Below, one piece after another: positions 9,023 through 18,533 of a stretch of 64,000 nt of DNA; the stretch's first letter is position 1; every line of letters begins with the position of its first letter. Origin of the DNA: Nocardia veterana NBRC 100344 (GTDB lineage: Bacteria; Actinomycetota; Actinomycetes; Mycobacteriales; Mycobacteriaceae). The position numbers and the translations under genes were made by a program. The notes under the pieces were generated by a model that was not told the origin of the DNA, ran no database searches, and saw only the letters and a program-made list of their open reading frames with translations. The stretch lies in the NCBI RefSeq assembly GCF_000308855.1, contig NZ_BAGM01000007.1:62001-126000 (forward strand), given 5' to 3'.

Positions 9023-9688
9023 TCAGTCGACGATGACGACGACGAGTCGCCGTTCGGTCTCCTCGATGGCACCCCCGACGCGACCGGTATCGGCGTCCGG
9101 GTCGGGCATCGCGGTGGGGCCGCCGAACCAGGTGATCGGGCGGCGCGGATCCAATTTGTCGAGGACCTGGGGCAGCGAGTAATCGATCTGCTCGACGCGA
9201 ACCACGCAGATGTGGCAATCGGCGAGGACGGCGGCATCGCGGCGGCACTGCCCCGCACCACCGTCGAGAATCAGCGTTCCGGCATCGGCCACCGCGCCCG
9301 CGCAGCCGGTGACGACGGCGTCGGTGCGTTCGCGGTCCAGAATCGACAGCTGCGGCTGGTCGTCGAGGACGCGGTGCCCATCCGACAGGGCCCAGCTGGA
9401 CAGCCATTCGGCGGGCAGGCCGTCGGGCGCCAGCGCCGAGCGGGCGCCGTGCGCGCGCAGGGCGAGTTCGATCGTCGCCGGGATCTCCTCGACCGGCACC
9501 CGATGTACTTGCGCGCCATGGAATTTGAGGCGATCGATGAACAGCTCGACGATCTCGGCCTGGTCCTCGGCCGAGGTCACCGGCGCATTGCGCTGATAGT
9601 TGCGCGGTACCGGGACCATCCGTTCGTCATCGGGTAACGCCTCGAGGGCATCGCGCACTCGGCGCAGGAATTCCTCCCGCGAGGTCAC
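9023..9688 (-). CDS. LUD-domain protein, LutC-like
   Basis: A 221-residue protein with the LUD domain of LutC, a component of the LutABC L-lactate oxidation system. Evidence: the overall length, the AVADAGTLILDGGAGQCRRD segment (normally the T/E-rich core of LutC), HICVVRVEQIDYSLPQ and GGPTAMPDP-like C-terminal elements. The iron-sulfur subunits LutA and LutB are not next to it; the adjacent 700 bases downstream are non-coding. It is therefore an orphan member, and lactate oxidation by this locus alone is not supported. Confidence 0.72.
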   Translation of the reverse strand: MTSREEFLRRVRDALEALPDDERMVPVPRNYQRNAPVTSAEDQAEIVELFIDRLKFHGAQVHRVPVEEIPATIELALRAHGARSALAPDGLPAEWLSSWALSDGHRVLDDQPQLSILDRERTDAVVTGCAGAVADAGTLILDGGAGQCRRDAAVLADCHICVVRVEQIDYSLPQVLDKLDPRRPITWFGGPTAMPDPDADTGRVGGAIEETERRLVVVIVD

Positions 9689-9949
9689 CGTGAATCTCCC
9701 GTTCCATTGCTCCGGCTCCTCCCGCCGGATCGTGCTTCGCGAACCAGGCTACCGTGCGGTAGTAGATCGCGAGCTCAGCCTACGGATTTGCGGCTGCTCC
9801 GATGCCCGGCGTCGTGGCCGGGACGCGTAGAGCACCGCGTCGACCGATCGGCGCAGCGGCACCGCCGCACGCGATCTGTCGAGTCGGGGCTCCGCCCATG
9901 GGAAGGCAGTGTGGTGATTCGTGGGCGGGCTTGGGCAGGATGTGAAGGC

Positions 9950-10450
9950 ATGGACAACGACGAGTTCTGGGGTTTGATCGAAACGAGTCTGGAGCATTCG
10001 GCCGATTGCGACGAACGGACTTCGTACCTGCGTGATCAGCTTGCGACCTTATCGGTGGAAGAGATCGCCCACTTCGACATCCTGTTGTCGGCTGCCTGCG
10101 CCGCGTTGGACAGTGCCGAGCTCGTCGAAGTTGCCCAGCAGATCTACCGTGGTGTGGTCGGTGACGATCTCTTCAACGATTTCAAGCTGTGGATCATCGG
10201 ATCGGGACGGGATACCTTCGCTCGAGTACTCGGCGATCCTGCCCAGGTGACGACGCTTCCGGGCGTCGAGGCGCAGGACGATCCGGATCCGTCCTGGGAA
10301 GAACTGGGTTACGTGGCAAGCTACGCATTTCTGCGCAGGCACGGGGTGGACCACGAGGCGGACGATGACCGGCGCGGGAACCTCGATGCGGAATTCGAGG
10401 CTTTGGTGAACAACCTGCAGAACGAGGTCGGCCGGCAGTTCGTGAACTGA
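9950..10450 (+). CDS. DUF4240-like hypothetical protein
   Basis: A 166-residue acidic protein that opens with DNDEFWGLIETSLEHSADCD. The FW-x-LI start, the TLSVEEIAHFDILL helix and YRGVVGDDLFNDFKLWIIG are features of DUF4240 proteins of unknown function. The long open frame extends upstream to 9707, but the ATG at 9950 is preceded by GTGAAGG and matches the family N-terminus. No partner gene is evident. Cytoplasmic, no membrane segment. Confidence 0.7.
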   Translation: MDNDEFWGLIETSLEHSADCDERTSYLRDQLATLSVEEIAHFDILLSAACAALDSAELVEVAQQIYRGVVGDDLFNDFKLWIIGSGRDTFARVLGDPAQVTTLPGVEAQDDPDPSWEELGYVASYAFLRRHGVDHEADDDRRGNLDAEFEALVNNLQNEVGRQFVN

Positions 10451-10546
10451 CCCGGGCGCCAGCGGCGACTTTTCTTCAGGCGGCGGTGACCTCGTGGCCG
10501 TTCGGCACCCGGTCCGTGTTCACCGTCCCAGGGCGCCTCGTGAAAA

Positions 10547-10592
10547 CGGCCGGTCCCCTGTGGTGGTCAGTGGCACCACAGGGGACCGGCCG
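10547..10592 (-). terminator. long hairpin terminator of the GMC oxidoreductase gene
   Basis: Perfect 19-base arms (10547-10565 and 10574-10592) with an 8-base loop. Read on the minus strand it lies just after the oxidoreductase stop and is followed by TTTTC, the form of an intrinsic terminator. Confidence 0.85.
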
Positions 10593-10599
10593 AAAGCAG

Positions 10600-12234
10600 T
10601 TACGCCGAGGCGGTGATGAGCTCCGCCGCCTTCTCGCCGATCATGTAGCACGGCGCGTTGGTGTTACCGCCGGTGATGCTCGGCATGATCGAGGCATCCG
10701 CCACCCGCAGGCCCTCGATGCCGCGCACCCGCAGCTGCGGGTCGACGACCGCCCGCTCGTCCACGCCCATCCGGCAGGTGCCGACCGGGTGGTAGACCGA
10801 GTGGATCCGCATGGGCAGTTCGCGCCGCAGCGCGGTCTCGTCCTTGAACGCGGGGCCGGGGGAGAACTCCTCGGTGATATCGCCGGCGATGGCCTTGTTG
10901 GCGGCGGCCTCCCGGATCATGCCGATCGCCTCCACCAGGAAATCCACATCGGCCGGATCCGACAGATAGCCCGGGTCGATCAGCGGCGAGTCGAGCGGGT
11001 CGGTCGAGGCCAGCCGCAGCTCGCCGCGGCTCTTGGGGTAGATCAGCGTCGGGAAGACGGTCAGCGCCTCCCGTCGGTCGACCATGTGCAGCTTGTCCTC
11101 GTCCTGGTTGGGCGTCGGGTAGCTCCACGGCAGGGTGTGGATCTGCATGTCCGGGATGTCCTTGGCGAACGAGGTCCGCACGAAGCCCACCGACTCGAAT
11201 ACCGTGCGCCCGAACCACGAACTGCCCGGGCGGCGCAGCTCCTTGAGGAAGCCGGCGGCGAAATGCGACGGAATGCCGCGGTGCAGCGCCTTTTTCGAAA
11301 TGAAGGTCATCGGCACGAACAGGTGATCGTGCAGGTTCTGGCCGACCGGCAGATCGGCGTGCACGTCGATGCCGAGATCGCGCAGGTGCCCGGCCGGGCC
11401 GATACCGGACAGCAGCAGGATGTGCGCCGAACCCATCACACCGCCGGAGACCACGACCTCCTTGGCGGCCCGGATGACGCGGCGGCCCTTCTTCTCGATG
11501 ACCTCGACGCCGGTCGCCCGGCCCTTGTCGATCACCACCCGCGCGACATGGGCTCCGGTCACGACCTTCAGATTCGGATTCGGCCGGTTGGTGATGAAGC
11601 CGCGCGACGAGCTGTAGCGCAGCCCGTCCTTCACGCTCTGCTGGAAGATGCTGATGCCCTCTTGGGACTCCCCGTTGTAGTCCTCGATGACGGGGACGCC
11701 GAAGGTGTCGGCCGCGGCCTCCATCCATTCCTGCGCGATCGGGGTCAGTTCCTTCTGCCGGGTCACCTCGATCGGGCCACCGGCGCCGCGCAGTTCGCTG
11801 GCGCCGCCCTCCCAGTTCTCCAGCCGCTTGTAGGCCGGCAGGACATCCTCGTAGCTCCAGCCTTCGCAGCCCTCGGCCGCCCAGGAGTCGAAGTTGGCCT
11901 TGTTGCCGCGGACGAAGAGCATGCCGTTGACCGAGCTCGATCCGCCCAGCACCTTGCCCCGGGTCATCGGCACCCGGCGTTCGGCGGCGTGCTTCTGCGG
12001 CACGGAGTACTGCGACCAGGTCACCCGGTGCTTGAGCTGGGGAACGGTGTGGACCGTCGTGATCATGCCGGGGACGCTCACCAGCTTGGTGTTGTCCTTG
12101 CGGCCGGCCTCCAGCAGGATGACGCTCGCACCCTGTTCGGCGAGCCGGCTCGCGACGGTGGCACCGGAGCTGCCCGCGCCGATGACGATGTAATCAGCTT
12201 CGCTGGTGTCCGCGGTCCGCGGAGAGTCGGTCAT
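10600..12234 (-). CDS. GMC-family flavin oxidoreductase (choline-dehydrogenase-like)
   Basis: A 544-residue FAD enzyme oxidising alcohols to aldehydes or ketones. The N-terminal Rossmann motif is DYIVIGAGSSGATVASRLAE, followed by GGSSSVNGMLFVRGNKANFD, the GMC signature. The C-terminus has HPVGTCRMG with the likely active-site histidine and VADASIMPSITGGNTNAPCY. Family members include choline dehydrogenase and aliphatic or alicyclic alcohol dehydrogenases; no betaine genes are near, so choline is not implied. GAGG precedes the ATG. Two KstR-like motifs lie in the upstream intergenic region, linking it to lipid or sterol catabolism by inference. Confidence 0.9.
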   Translation of the reverse strand: MTDSPRTADTSEADYIVIGAGSSGATVASRLAEQGASVILLEAGRKDNTKLVSVPGMITTVHTVPQLKHRVTWSQYSVPQKHAAERRVPMTRGKVLGGSSSVNGMLFVRGNKANFDSWAAEGCEGWSYEDVLPAYKRLENWEGGASELRGAGGPIEVTRQKELTPIAQEWMEAAADTFGVPVIEDYNGESQEGISIFQQSVKDGLRYSSSRGFITNRPNPNLKVVTGAHVARVVIDKGRATGVEVIEKKGRRVIRAAKEVVVSGGVMGSAHILLLSGIGPAGHLRDLGIDVHADLPVGQNLHDHLFVPMTFISKKALHRGIPSHFAAGFLKELRRPGSSWFGRTVFESVGFVRTSFAKDIPDMQIHTLPWSYPTPNQDEDKLHMVDRREALTVFPTLIYPKSRGELRLASTDPLDSPLIDPGYLSDPADVDFLVEAIGMIREAAANKAIAGDITEEFSPGPAFKDETALRRELPMRIHSVYHPVGTCRMGVDERAVVDPQLRVRGIEGLRVADASIMPSITGGNTNAPCYMIGEKAAELITASA

Positions 12235-12310
12235 GTTCGGTTACCTCATCCTCGAAGTGCTAGCGCATGTCGCGGCGGCGCTCGGCGCGGGAGCGTGCCT
12301 TGGATCACTG

Positions 12311-12324
12311 TAGAACAAGTTCTA
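12311..12324. promoter_or_regulatory. KstR-like operator, TAGAACAAGTTCTA
   Basis: An exact fit to the TNNAACNNGTTNNA consensus reported for the sterol regulator KstR; the outer arms TAGAAC/GTTCTA are also perfectly complementary. It lies 77 bases upstream of the GMC oxidoreductase start. Related TetR regulators can share this half-site, so the identity of the binder is inference. Confidence 0.6.
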
Positions 12325-12421
12325 ATATTGGTGAAGACGCGCGTGCCGGAAAATGATCTCCATGGGCCGGTCCGGCGCTGATTTCCGCCTCCCGACCAGC
12401 GTCGTCGGCTGCGTCACATCC

Positions 12422-12435
12422 TAGAACAGGTTGCA
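12422..12435. promoter_or_regulatory. second KstR-like motif, TAGAACAGGTTGCA
   Basis: Another exact fit to TNNAACNNGTTNNA in the same divergent intergenic region, closer to the glutathione peroxidase gene (124 bases upstream of its start). Only the inner half-sites are complementary, so it would be the weaker site. Confidence 0.45.
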
Positions 12436-12558
12436 GTTGGACCGCCGCTGCGGCGCGTCGACGGGCGGGTGTGGGGGTCGTCTCCCGCCGGTCCTGGGGC
12501 GGGTCCGCAGGCCAGCAGGGCGACTCGCGAGCACCGCGCACCGGCCTATCATTTGCCC

Positions 12559-13050
12559 GTGACCGATATTCGTGACATTCCCGTACAGACCCTCGCCGGT
12601 GAGCCGGCGACGCTGGGTGAACTCGCGGGCGACAAGGCGCTGCTCGTGGTCAACGTGGCCTCGAAATGCGGCCTGACGCCGCAGTACACCGGCCTGGTGG
12701 CGTTGCAGCAGGCGTACGGATCGCGCGGCTTCAGCGTGATCGGGGTGCCCTGCAATCAGTTCATGGGTCAGGAACCCGGCACTGCCGAGGAGATTCAGCA
12801 GTTCTGCTCCACCACCTACGGCGTGGATTTTCCGCTGCTGGCGAAGACCGATGTGAACGGCCCCGACCGGCATCCGCTGTATCGCGAACTGGTGCAGACC
12901 GCCGATGCCGAAGGCGATGCCGGCGATATTCAATGGAATTTCGAGAAGTTCCTCGTCGATCGCGACGGTAAGGTCGTCGGTCGCTTCCGGCCGCGCACCG
13001 AACCGCAGGATCCGAGCGTGATCGCCGCCATCGAAGCGGTGCTGCCGTAA
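12559..13050 (+). CDS. glutathione-peroxidase-family thiol peroxidase
   Basis: A 163-residue peroxidase of the GPx fold, in actinobacteria usually thioredoxin-dependent. C37 in NVASKCGLTPQYTGL is the peroxidatic cysteine position, with the conserved Gln in NQFMGQEPG and the WNFEKFLVDRDGKVVGRF block forming the rest of the active site. I took the GTG at 12559, which gives the normal family N-terminus; the longer frame to 12469 adds low-complexity sequence. It reduces hydroperoxides in the cytoplasm. It converges on the TetR gene at 13061. Confidence 0.9.
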   Translation: MTDIRDIPVQTLAGEPATLGELAGDKALLVVNVASKCGLTPQYTGLVALQQAYGSRGFSVIGVPCNQFMGQEPGTAEEIQQFCSTTYGVDFPLLAKTDVNGPDRHPLYRELVQTADAEGDAGDIQWNFEKFLVDRDGKVVGRFRPRTEPQDPSVIAAIEAVLP

Positions 13051-13060
13051 CGCGGCGGAA

Positions 13061-14467
<1,407 letters not shown>

Positions 14468-14494
14468 TCGTCGGCCGATCGCTTCGATCCGGGT

Positions 14495-15568
14495 TCAGCT
14501 GCGGGAGCGCACGCAATCGCAGCTGAAGTCGGTCGTGATATCAGCCCCGGGGAGCGGGTCGCGGAAGATGCCGCTGCCCGGGGTGACCCTGGTCAGCGCA
14601 TCCGCGGCCAATATCATCGCCGCCCCGGTCCAGGTGGTGCGTTCCTCCGGCCAGCGCTTACCGTCCGCGAAAACCAGCCCGGTCCAATAGGACCCGTCCT
14701 CTTCCCGCAGATGCTGCATGCTCCCCAGCAGGCGCGCCGCGCGGTCGGTGTCGCCGAGGGTGTCCAGGGCCAGGGCGAGTTCACAGGTTTCGGCGCCGGT
14801 CACCCAGGGTCGGTCCGCGACACAGCGGATCCCGATCTCGCCGACGACGAAATCGCCCCAGCGCGAGGCGATCCGGGCCTGCCCCGCCGACCCGCGCAGG
14901 GCCCCGCCCAGTACGGGGTAGTACCAGTCCATCGAATATCGGTCCTTCTCGGCGAAGGCTTCCGGATGGTGGCGCAGGGCATGACCGAGTCGCAACGCCG
15001 CCACCTCCCACTCCGGCTGGGCGATGCCGAGCAGTTCGGCCAGTGCCAGGGCGCAGCCGATGCTGTGGAACATGCTCGAGCAGCCGGTCAGCAACGCCTC
15101 CGGCAGGGCGCCGTGTTCGGTGTTGAGCCAGTAGATTTCGCCGTTTCGCCCCTGCTGCAGCGAGATCACGTAGTCGATCGCGGCGCGGACCGTCGGCCAC
15201 AGCGAATCGACGAAGGCGCGATCGCCCGTGCAGCGGTAGTAATGCCAGACACCGGTGGCGATATAGGCGCAGAAGTTGGTGTCGGCGTCGGCGTTCTCCA
15301 CCACGTCGCCGCGGAACTGGGCGGGCCAGGACCCGTCCGCCCGCTGGGTGTCGGCCGACCAGTAGTAGGCGGCGCGGGCGGCGTCGCGCAGCCCGGCCAC
15401 GGTCAACGCCATGGCCGATTCGACATGGTCCCACGGATCGGTGTGCCCGCCCTGGAACCACGGGATGGCGCCGTCGCTGTGCTGTTGTCCGGCAATGGAT
15501 TCCGCGGTGGCCAGGCATTGCCGGGCGGTCAGTACACCGGGAACCGAGGGCAGCTCAGCGGCGCGCAC
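14495..15568 (-). CDS. alpha/alpha-barrel protein, terpene-cyclase/prenyltransferase-like
   Basis: A 357-residue protein rich in Trp and repeating helical pairs (QQHSDGAIPWFQGGH, DPWDHVESAMAL, QRADGSWPAQFRG). This is the alpha/alpha-barrel style shared by prenyltransferase and squalene-cyclase-like proteins and by glycoside hydrolases. Database tools often name such actinobacterial proteins prenyltransferase, but no DXDD cyclase motif is seen, and hydrolysis or binding of a glycan is equally possible. Its start overlaps the preceding methyltransferase by 14 bases, so it is translated as the third gene of an operon. Confidence 0.6.
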   Translation of the reverse strand: MRAAELPSVPGVLTARQCLATAESIAGQQHSDGAIPWFQGGHTDPWDHVESAMALTVAGLRDAARAAYYWSADTQRADGSWPAQFRGDVVENADADTNFCAYIATGVWHYYRCTGDRAFVDSLWPTVRAAIDYVISLQQGRNGEIYWLNTEHGALPEALLTGCSSMFHSIGCALALAELLGIAQPEWEVAALRLGHALRHHPEAFAEKDRYSMDWYYPVLGGALRGSAGQARIASRWGDFVVGEIGIRCVADRPWVTGAETCELALALDTLGDTDRAARLLGSMQHLREEDGSYWTGLVFADGKRWPEERTTWTGAAMILAADALTRVTPGSGIFRDPLPGADITTDFSCDCVRSRS

Positions 15569-16286
15569 CGGAGACCGCCGGCTTGGTGAAGTACAGGGCG
15601 ACGCTCTTGCCGATCACCGGGTCCAACGCCGATTCGGCCGCGCGGGTCAGCCAGGGCCGTTTCATCATGTCCCACACCAGCATTCGGTGGTACAGGCGCA
15701 CCGGCGCAGCATCCGGCTTCTCGACGCCGATCAGACACTTCAGCCACCAGTACGGTGCGTGCAGCGCGTGCGCGTGTTCGCTGTGGATGAATCGCATACC
15801 CCGCGCGGTGATCTTGGCCCGCAACTCGTCGGCCTTGTAGATGCGCACGTGGCCGCCCTCGTTGGCGTGGTACTCGTCGGAGAGCAGCCAGCAGATCCGC
15901 TCGGGCAGCCACCGCGGCACCGTGACCGCCAGGGCCCCACCGGGTTTGAGAATGCGCACCAATTCGGCGATGGCGCCCTCGTCGGCCGGGATGTGCTCGA
16001 GGATTTCCGAGGCGATGACCACGTCGAACTCACCGTCCTCGAACGGCATGGCCAGGGCGTCGCCCTGCACCGTCTCGGCCCGCGCGTACTCCGGCGCCTC
16101 ACCGGCCTCGACCAGGGCGCCGAACATGATCTTCACGTCGGCGAGGTCGTCGGCGTTCTGATCGAAGGCGACGATATCGGCACCGCGCCGGTAGGCCTCG
16201 AACGAATGCCGGCCCTGGCCGCACCCCACATCGATCACCCGCGCGCCCGGCCCGATTCCCAATCGGTCGAAATCGACGGTCAGCAT
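15555..16286 (-). CDS. SAM-dependent methyltransferase, Rv0224c-like
   Basis: A 243-residue methyltransferase with motif I VIDVGCGQGRHSFEA, the acidic VAFDQNADDL after beta-2, and FDVVIASEILEHIPADEGA as motif III region. The C-terminus carries the hydrophobic tail typical of enzymes acting on membrane-linked acceptors. It overlaps the glycosyltransferase by 7 bases and the following gene by 14. The glycosyltransferase-methyltransferase pairing is like mycobacterial Rv0225-Rv0224c, suggesting joint work on an envelope glycolipid or polysaccharide. Confidence 0.8.
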   Translation of the reverse strand: MLTVDFDRLGIGPGARVIDVGCGQGRHSFEAYRRGADIVAFDQNADDLADVKIMFGALVEAGEAPEYARAETVQGDALAMPFEDGEFDVVIASEILEHIPADEGAIAELVRILKPGGALAVTVPRWLPERICWLLSDEYHANEGGHVRIYKADELRAKITARGMRFIHSEHAHALHAPYWWLKCLIGVEKPDAAPVRLYHRMLVWDMMKRPWLTRAAESALDPVIGKSVALYFTKPAVSGARR

Positions 16287-17539
16287 ACGTTCGCCTCCTG
16301 TGTTTCCGGGGTGAGGTCGGCGCCCTGACGACGGGCGATCGCGCGTTCGTAGACCGAAACCGTCTGGGCGGCAACGGCTTCCCAGCTGAAGACGGTGAGC
16401 GCCCGGTGCCGCCCGGCCGCGCCCAGTTCGTCGATGCGACGGGGTGAGTCGAGCAGGCGGCCGAGGACGGCGGTCAATTCGTCGACATTGCCGGGCTCGA
16501 CCAGTTCGGCACAGTCACCGGCCACCTCGGGCAGGGCGCCGGCCCGGCTGGCGACCAACGCCGTACCGCTGGCCAGCGCCTCGACGGCGGGCAGCGAAAA
16601 GCCTTCGTACATCGAGGGAATGCACGATATCCGCGCCGAGGCGAGCAATTCGGCCAGCGCCTCGTCGGACAGTCCGCTGGAGACGGTGACGATATCGGAG
16701 ATACCCAGTTCCGCGATCAGCTTCTCGGTCGGGCCGTTGGGTTCGAGCCTGGCCACCAGTTGCAGTTCGACCTCGTGCGTGAGCCGCAACCGGGCCAATG
16801 CCTGCAACAGATGCGAAATCCCCTTGAGCGGTTTGTCGGCACTGGCCACCGCCACGATCCGGCCGGGCACCCGGCGTTCGCGCGGGCGGAACAGATCGGT
16901 GTCGACGCCCAGCGGGACCACCCGCAGCTGGGCGGCGTCCACGCCGAAATCGTCGGCGATATCGGTGGCCGAGGTGGACGAGACCGTGATCAGGTCCGGA
17001 ATCAGCCGCGCCACCCGCTGCTGCATCCCCAGGAAGCCGTACCAGCGGTGCACGAACGCCTTGCGCCGCCAGGGCGCCGCGGCGAGATCGACGGCGCGAT
17101 CGCGGGTGATCGGGTGATGGATGGTGGCCACCAGCGGCAACCGCCGCGCGATGTCGAGCAGCCCGGAACCGAGGCACTGATTGTCGTGCACCACGTCGAA
17201 ATCCGCCGTCCGCGAGCGCAGCAACCGGGCGGCCCGCAGGCTGAACGTCCGCGGCTCCGGGAAGCCGGCGGTCCACATGGTGCCCAGTTCGAGCAGATCG
17301 ATGCGATCGCGAATCTCGCTCGGCCGGGGGGTGCGGAAGGGGTCGGAATCGCGATACAGATCCAGGCTCGGCACCTCGGTCAGCCGCACCCGGGGATCGA
17401 GCAGTTCGGGATACGGCTGGCCGGAGAACACCTCGACCTCATGGCCGAGTTCGGCCAGGCCGTGACTCAGTTTCCGGACATACACCCCCTGCCCGCCACA
17501 GTGGGTCTTGCTGCGGTAGGACAGCAGGGCAATACGCAC
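16280..17539 (-). CDS. GT4-type glycosyltransferase
   Basis: A 419-residue GT-B glycosyltransferase. The N-terminal donor/acceptor region has KTHCGGQGVYVRKLSHGLAE, the usual glycine-rich start of GT4 enzymes. The C-terminal nucleotide-sugar domain carries EGFSLPAVEALASGTALVAS with the EX7E signature. No membrane segment; it would act at the cytoplasmic face. It is the first gene of the three-gene overlapping operon running toward 14495. The sugar donor and acceptor cannot be read from sequence. Confidence 0.88.
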   Translation of the reverse strand: MRIALLSYRSKTHCGGQGVYVRKLSHGLAELGHEVEVFSGQPYPELLDPRVRLTEVPSLDLYRDSDPFRTPRPSEIRDRIDLLELGTMWTAGFPEPRTFSLRAARLLRSRTADFDVVHDNQCLGSGLLDIARRLPLVATIHHPITRDRAVDLAAAPWRRKAFVHRWYGFLGMQQRVARLIPDLITVSSTSATDIADDFGVDAAQLRVVPLGVDTDLFRPRERRVPGRIVAVASADKPLKGISHLLQALARLRLTHEVELQLVARLEPNGPTEKLIAELGISDIVTVSSGLSDEALAELLASARISCIPSMYEGFSLPAVEALASGTALVASRAGALPEVAGDCAELVEPGNVDELTAVLGRLLDSPRRIDELGAAGRHRALTVFSWEAVAAQTVSVYERAIARRQGADLTPETQEANVC

Positions 17540-17622
17540 GTCTTCGGCTCACTTCCTGTTCAGGCGCCCGTCGGACGTTCGGGCGCGTGCGCGCTGATGC
17601 TCGAGCGCTTGCGCACCGATCG

Positions 17623-18483
17623 TCAAGCGCTTTCCCGCAGCGGCGCCAGCTTGCCCGCCAGGCGGTCCAGATAGGCCAGCACTTCGGCTTCGGACTTGTC
17701 CGGCAGTCCGTACAGTACGTCGGTCACACCGGCGTCGCGCCATTCGGCGAGCCGCTGCGTGTCGGGCTTGCCGTCGAGGGCGACCACGCGCGGAGTGTCC
17801 GCGCGTCCGGCCTCCTGCCACACCTTGGTCAGCAGCCGCAGCCGTTCCAGCAGGGTGTGGGTCTCGTAGGGGGTGGTGATCCAGCCGTCGGCCGACCGCG
17901 CGATCCAGCGGAATCCCTGCTCGGTGCCCGCGGTGCCGATCAGCACCGGAATCTTCGCCTGCACCGGTTTCGGCCATGCCCAGCTGGGGCCGAATCGGAC
18001 GAACTCGCCGTCGTAGGCGGCCTCCTCCTCGGTCCACAGCGCCCGCATGGCCTCCAGGTATTCGCGCAGTACCGTGCGGCGCTTGTTACCCGGAACCCCG
18101 TGGTCGGCGAGTTCGTCGGTATTCCAGCCGAAGCCGGCGCCCAGGCTGACCCGGCCGCCGGACAGGTGGTCCAGGGTGGCGATGGTCTTCGCCAGCGTGA
18201 TCGGGTCGTGTTCGGTGGGAAGGGCCACCGCCGTCGACAATTCGATGCGCTGGGTGACGGCGGCCGCGGTGGCGAGTGCGACCCACGGGTCGAGGGTGCG
18301 CATGTACCGATCGTCGGGCAGGCTCTCGTCGCCGGTCAGCGGATGGGCCGCCTCGCGTTTGACCGGAATGTGGGTGTGCTCGGGCACGAAGAACGACTCG
18401 AAGCCGCGCTCCTCGGCGGCCGCGGCCGCGACCGCGGGCCGGATGCCGCGGTCGCTGGTGAACAGGACGATGCCGAAACGCAT
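17623..18483 (-). CDS. LLM-class F420-dependent oxidoreductase
   Basis: A 286-residue protein of the luciferase-like fold using coenzyme F420 (TIGR03619-type). Typical elements are the start MRFGIVLFTSDRGIRP, FFVPEHTHIPV, PTEHDPITLAKTIATLDHLS and GRVSLGAGFGWNTDELADHG. The substrate is unknown. It lies 50 bases downstream of the flavoprotein gene in the same direction, so it is probably the last gene of the minus-strand arm of the catabolic cluster. Confidence 0.88.
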   Translation of the reverse strand: MRFGIVLFTSDRGIRPAVAAAAAEERGFESFFVPEHTHIPVKREAAHPLTGDESLPDDRYMRTLDPWVALATAAAVTQRIELSTAVALPTEHDPITLAKTIATLDHLSGGRVSLGAGFGWNTDELADHGVPGNKRRTVLREYLEAMRALWTEEEAAYDGEFVRFGPSWAWPKPVQAKIPVLIGTAGTEQGFRWIARSADGWITTPYETHTLLERLRLLTKVWQEAGRADTPRVVALDGKPDTQRLAEWRDAGVTDVLYGLPDKSEAEVLAYLDRLAGKLAPLRESA

Positions 18484-18533
18484 GGGGTTCCTTTCGAAGT
18501 CGTGCGGGACACCCGCACCCGGTCGCACCGAGA

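Noticed and set aside
9023..9688. Complete lactate utilisation operon
   Set aside because: LutA and LutB are not present around this LutC-like gene.
10600..12234. Choline dehydrogenase betA
   Set aside because: No betaine-pathway genes nearby; the GMC family covers many alcohols.
10486..12381. 631-codon frame antisense to the GMC oxidoreductase gene
   Set aside because: No domain features; His/Arg/Gly-rich antisense artefact.
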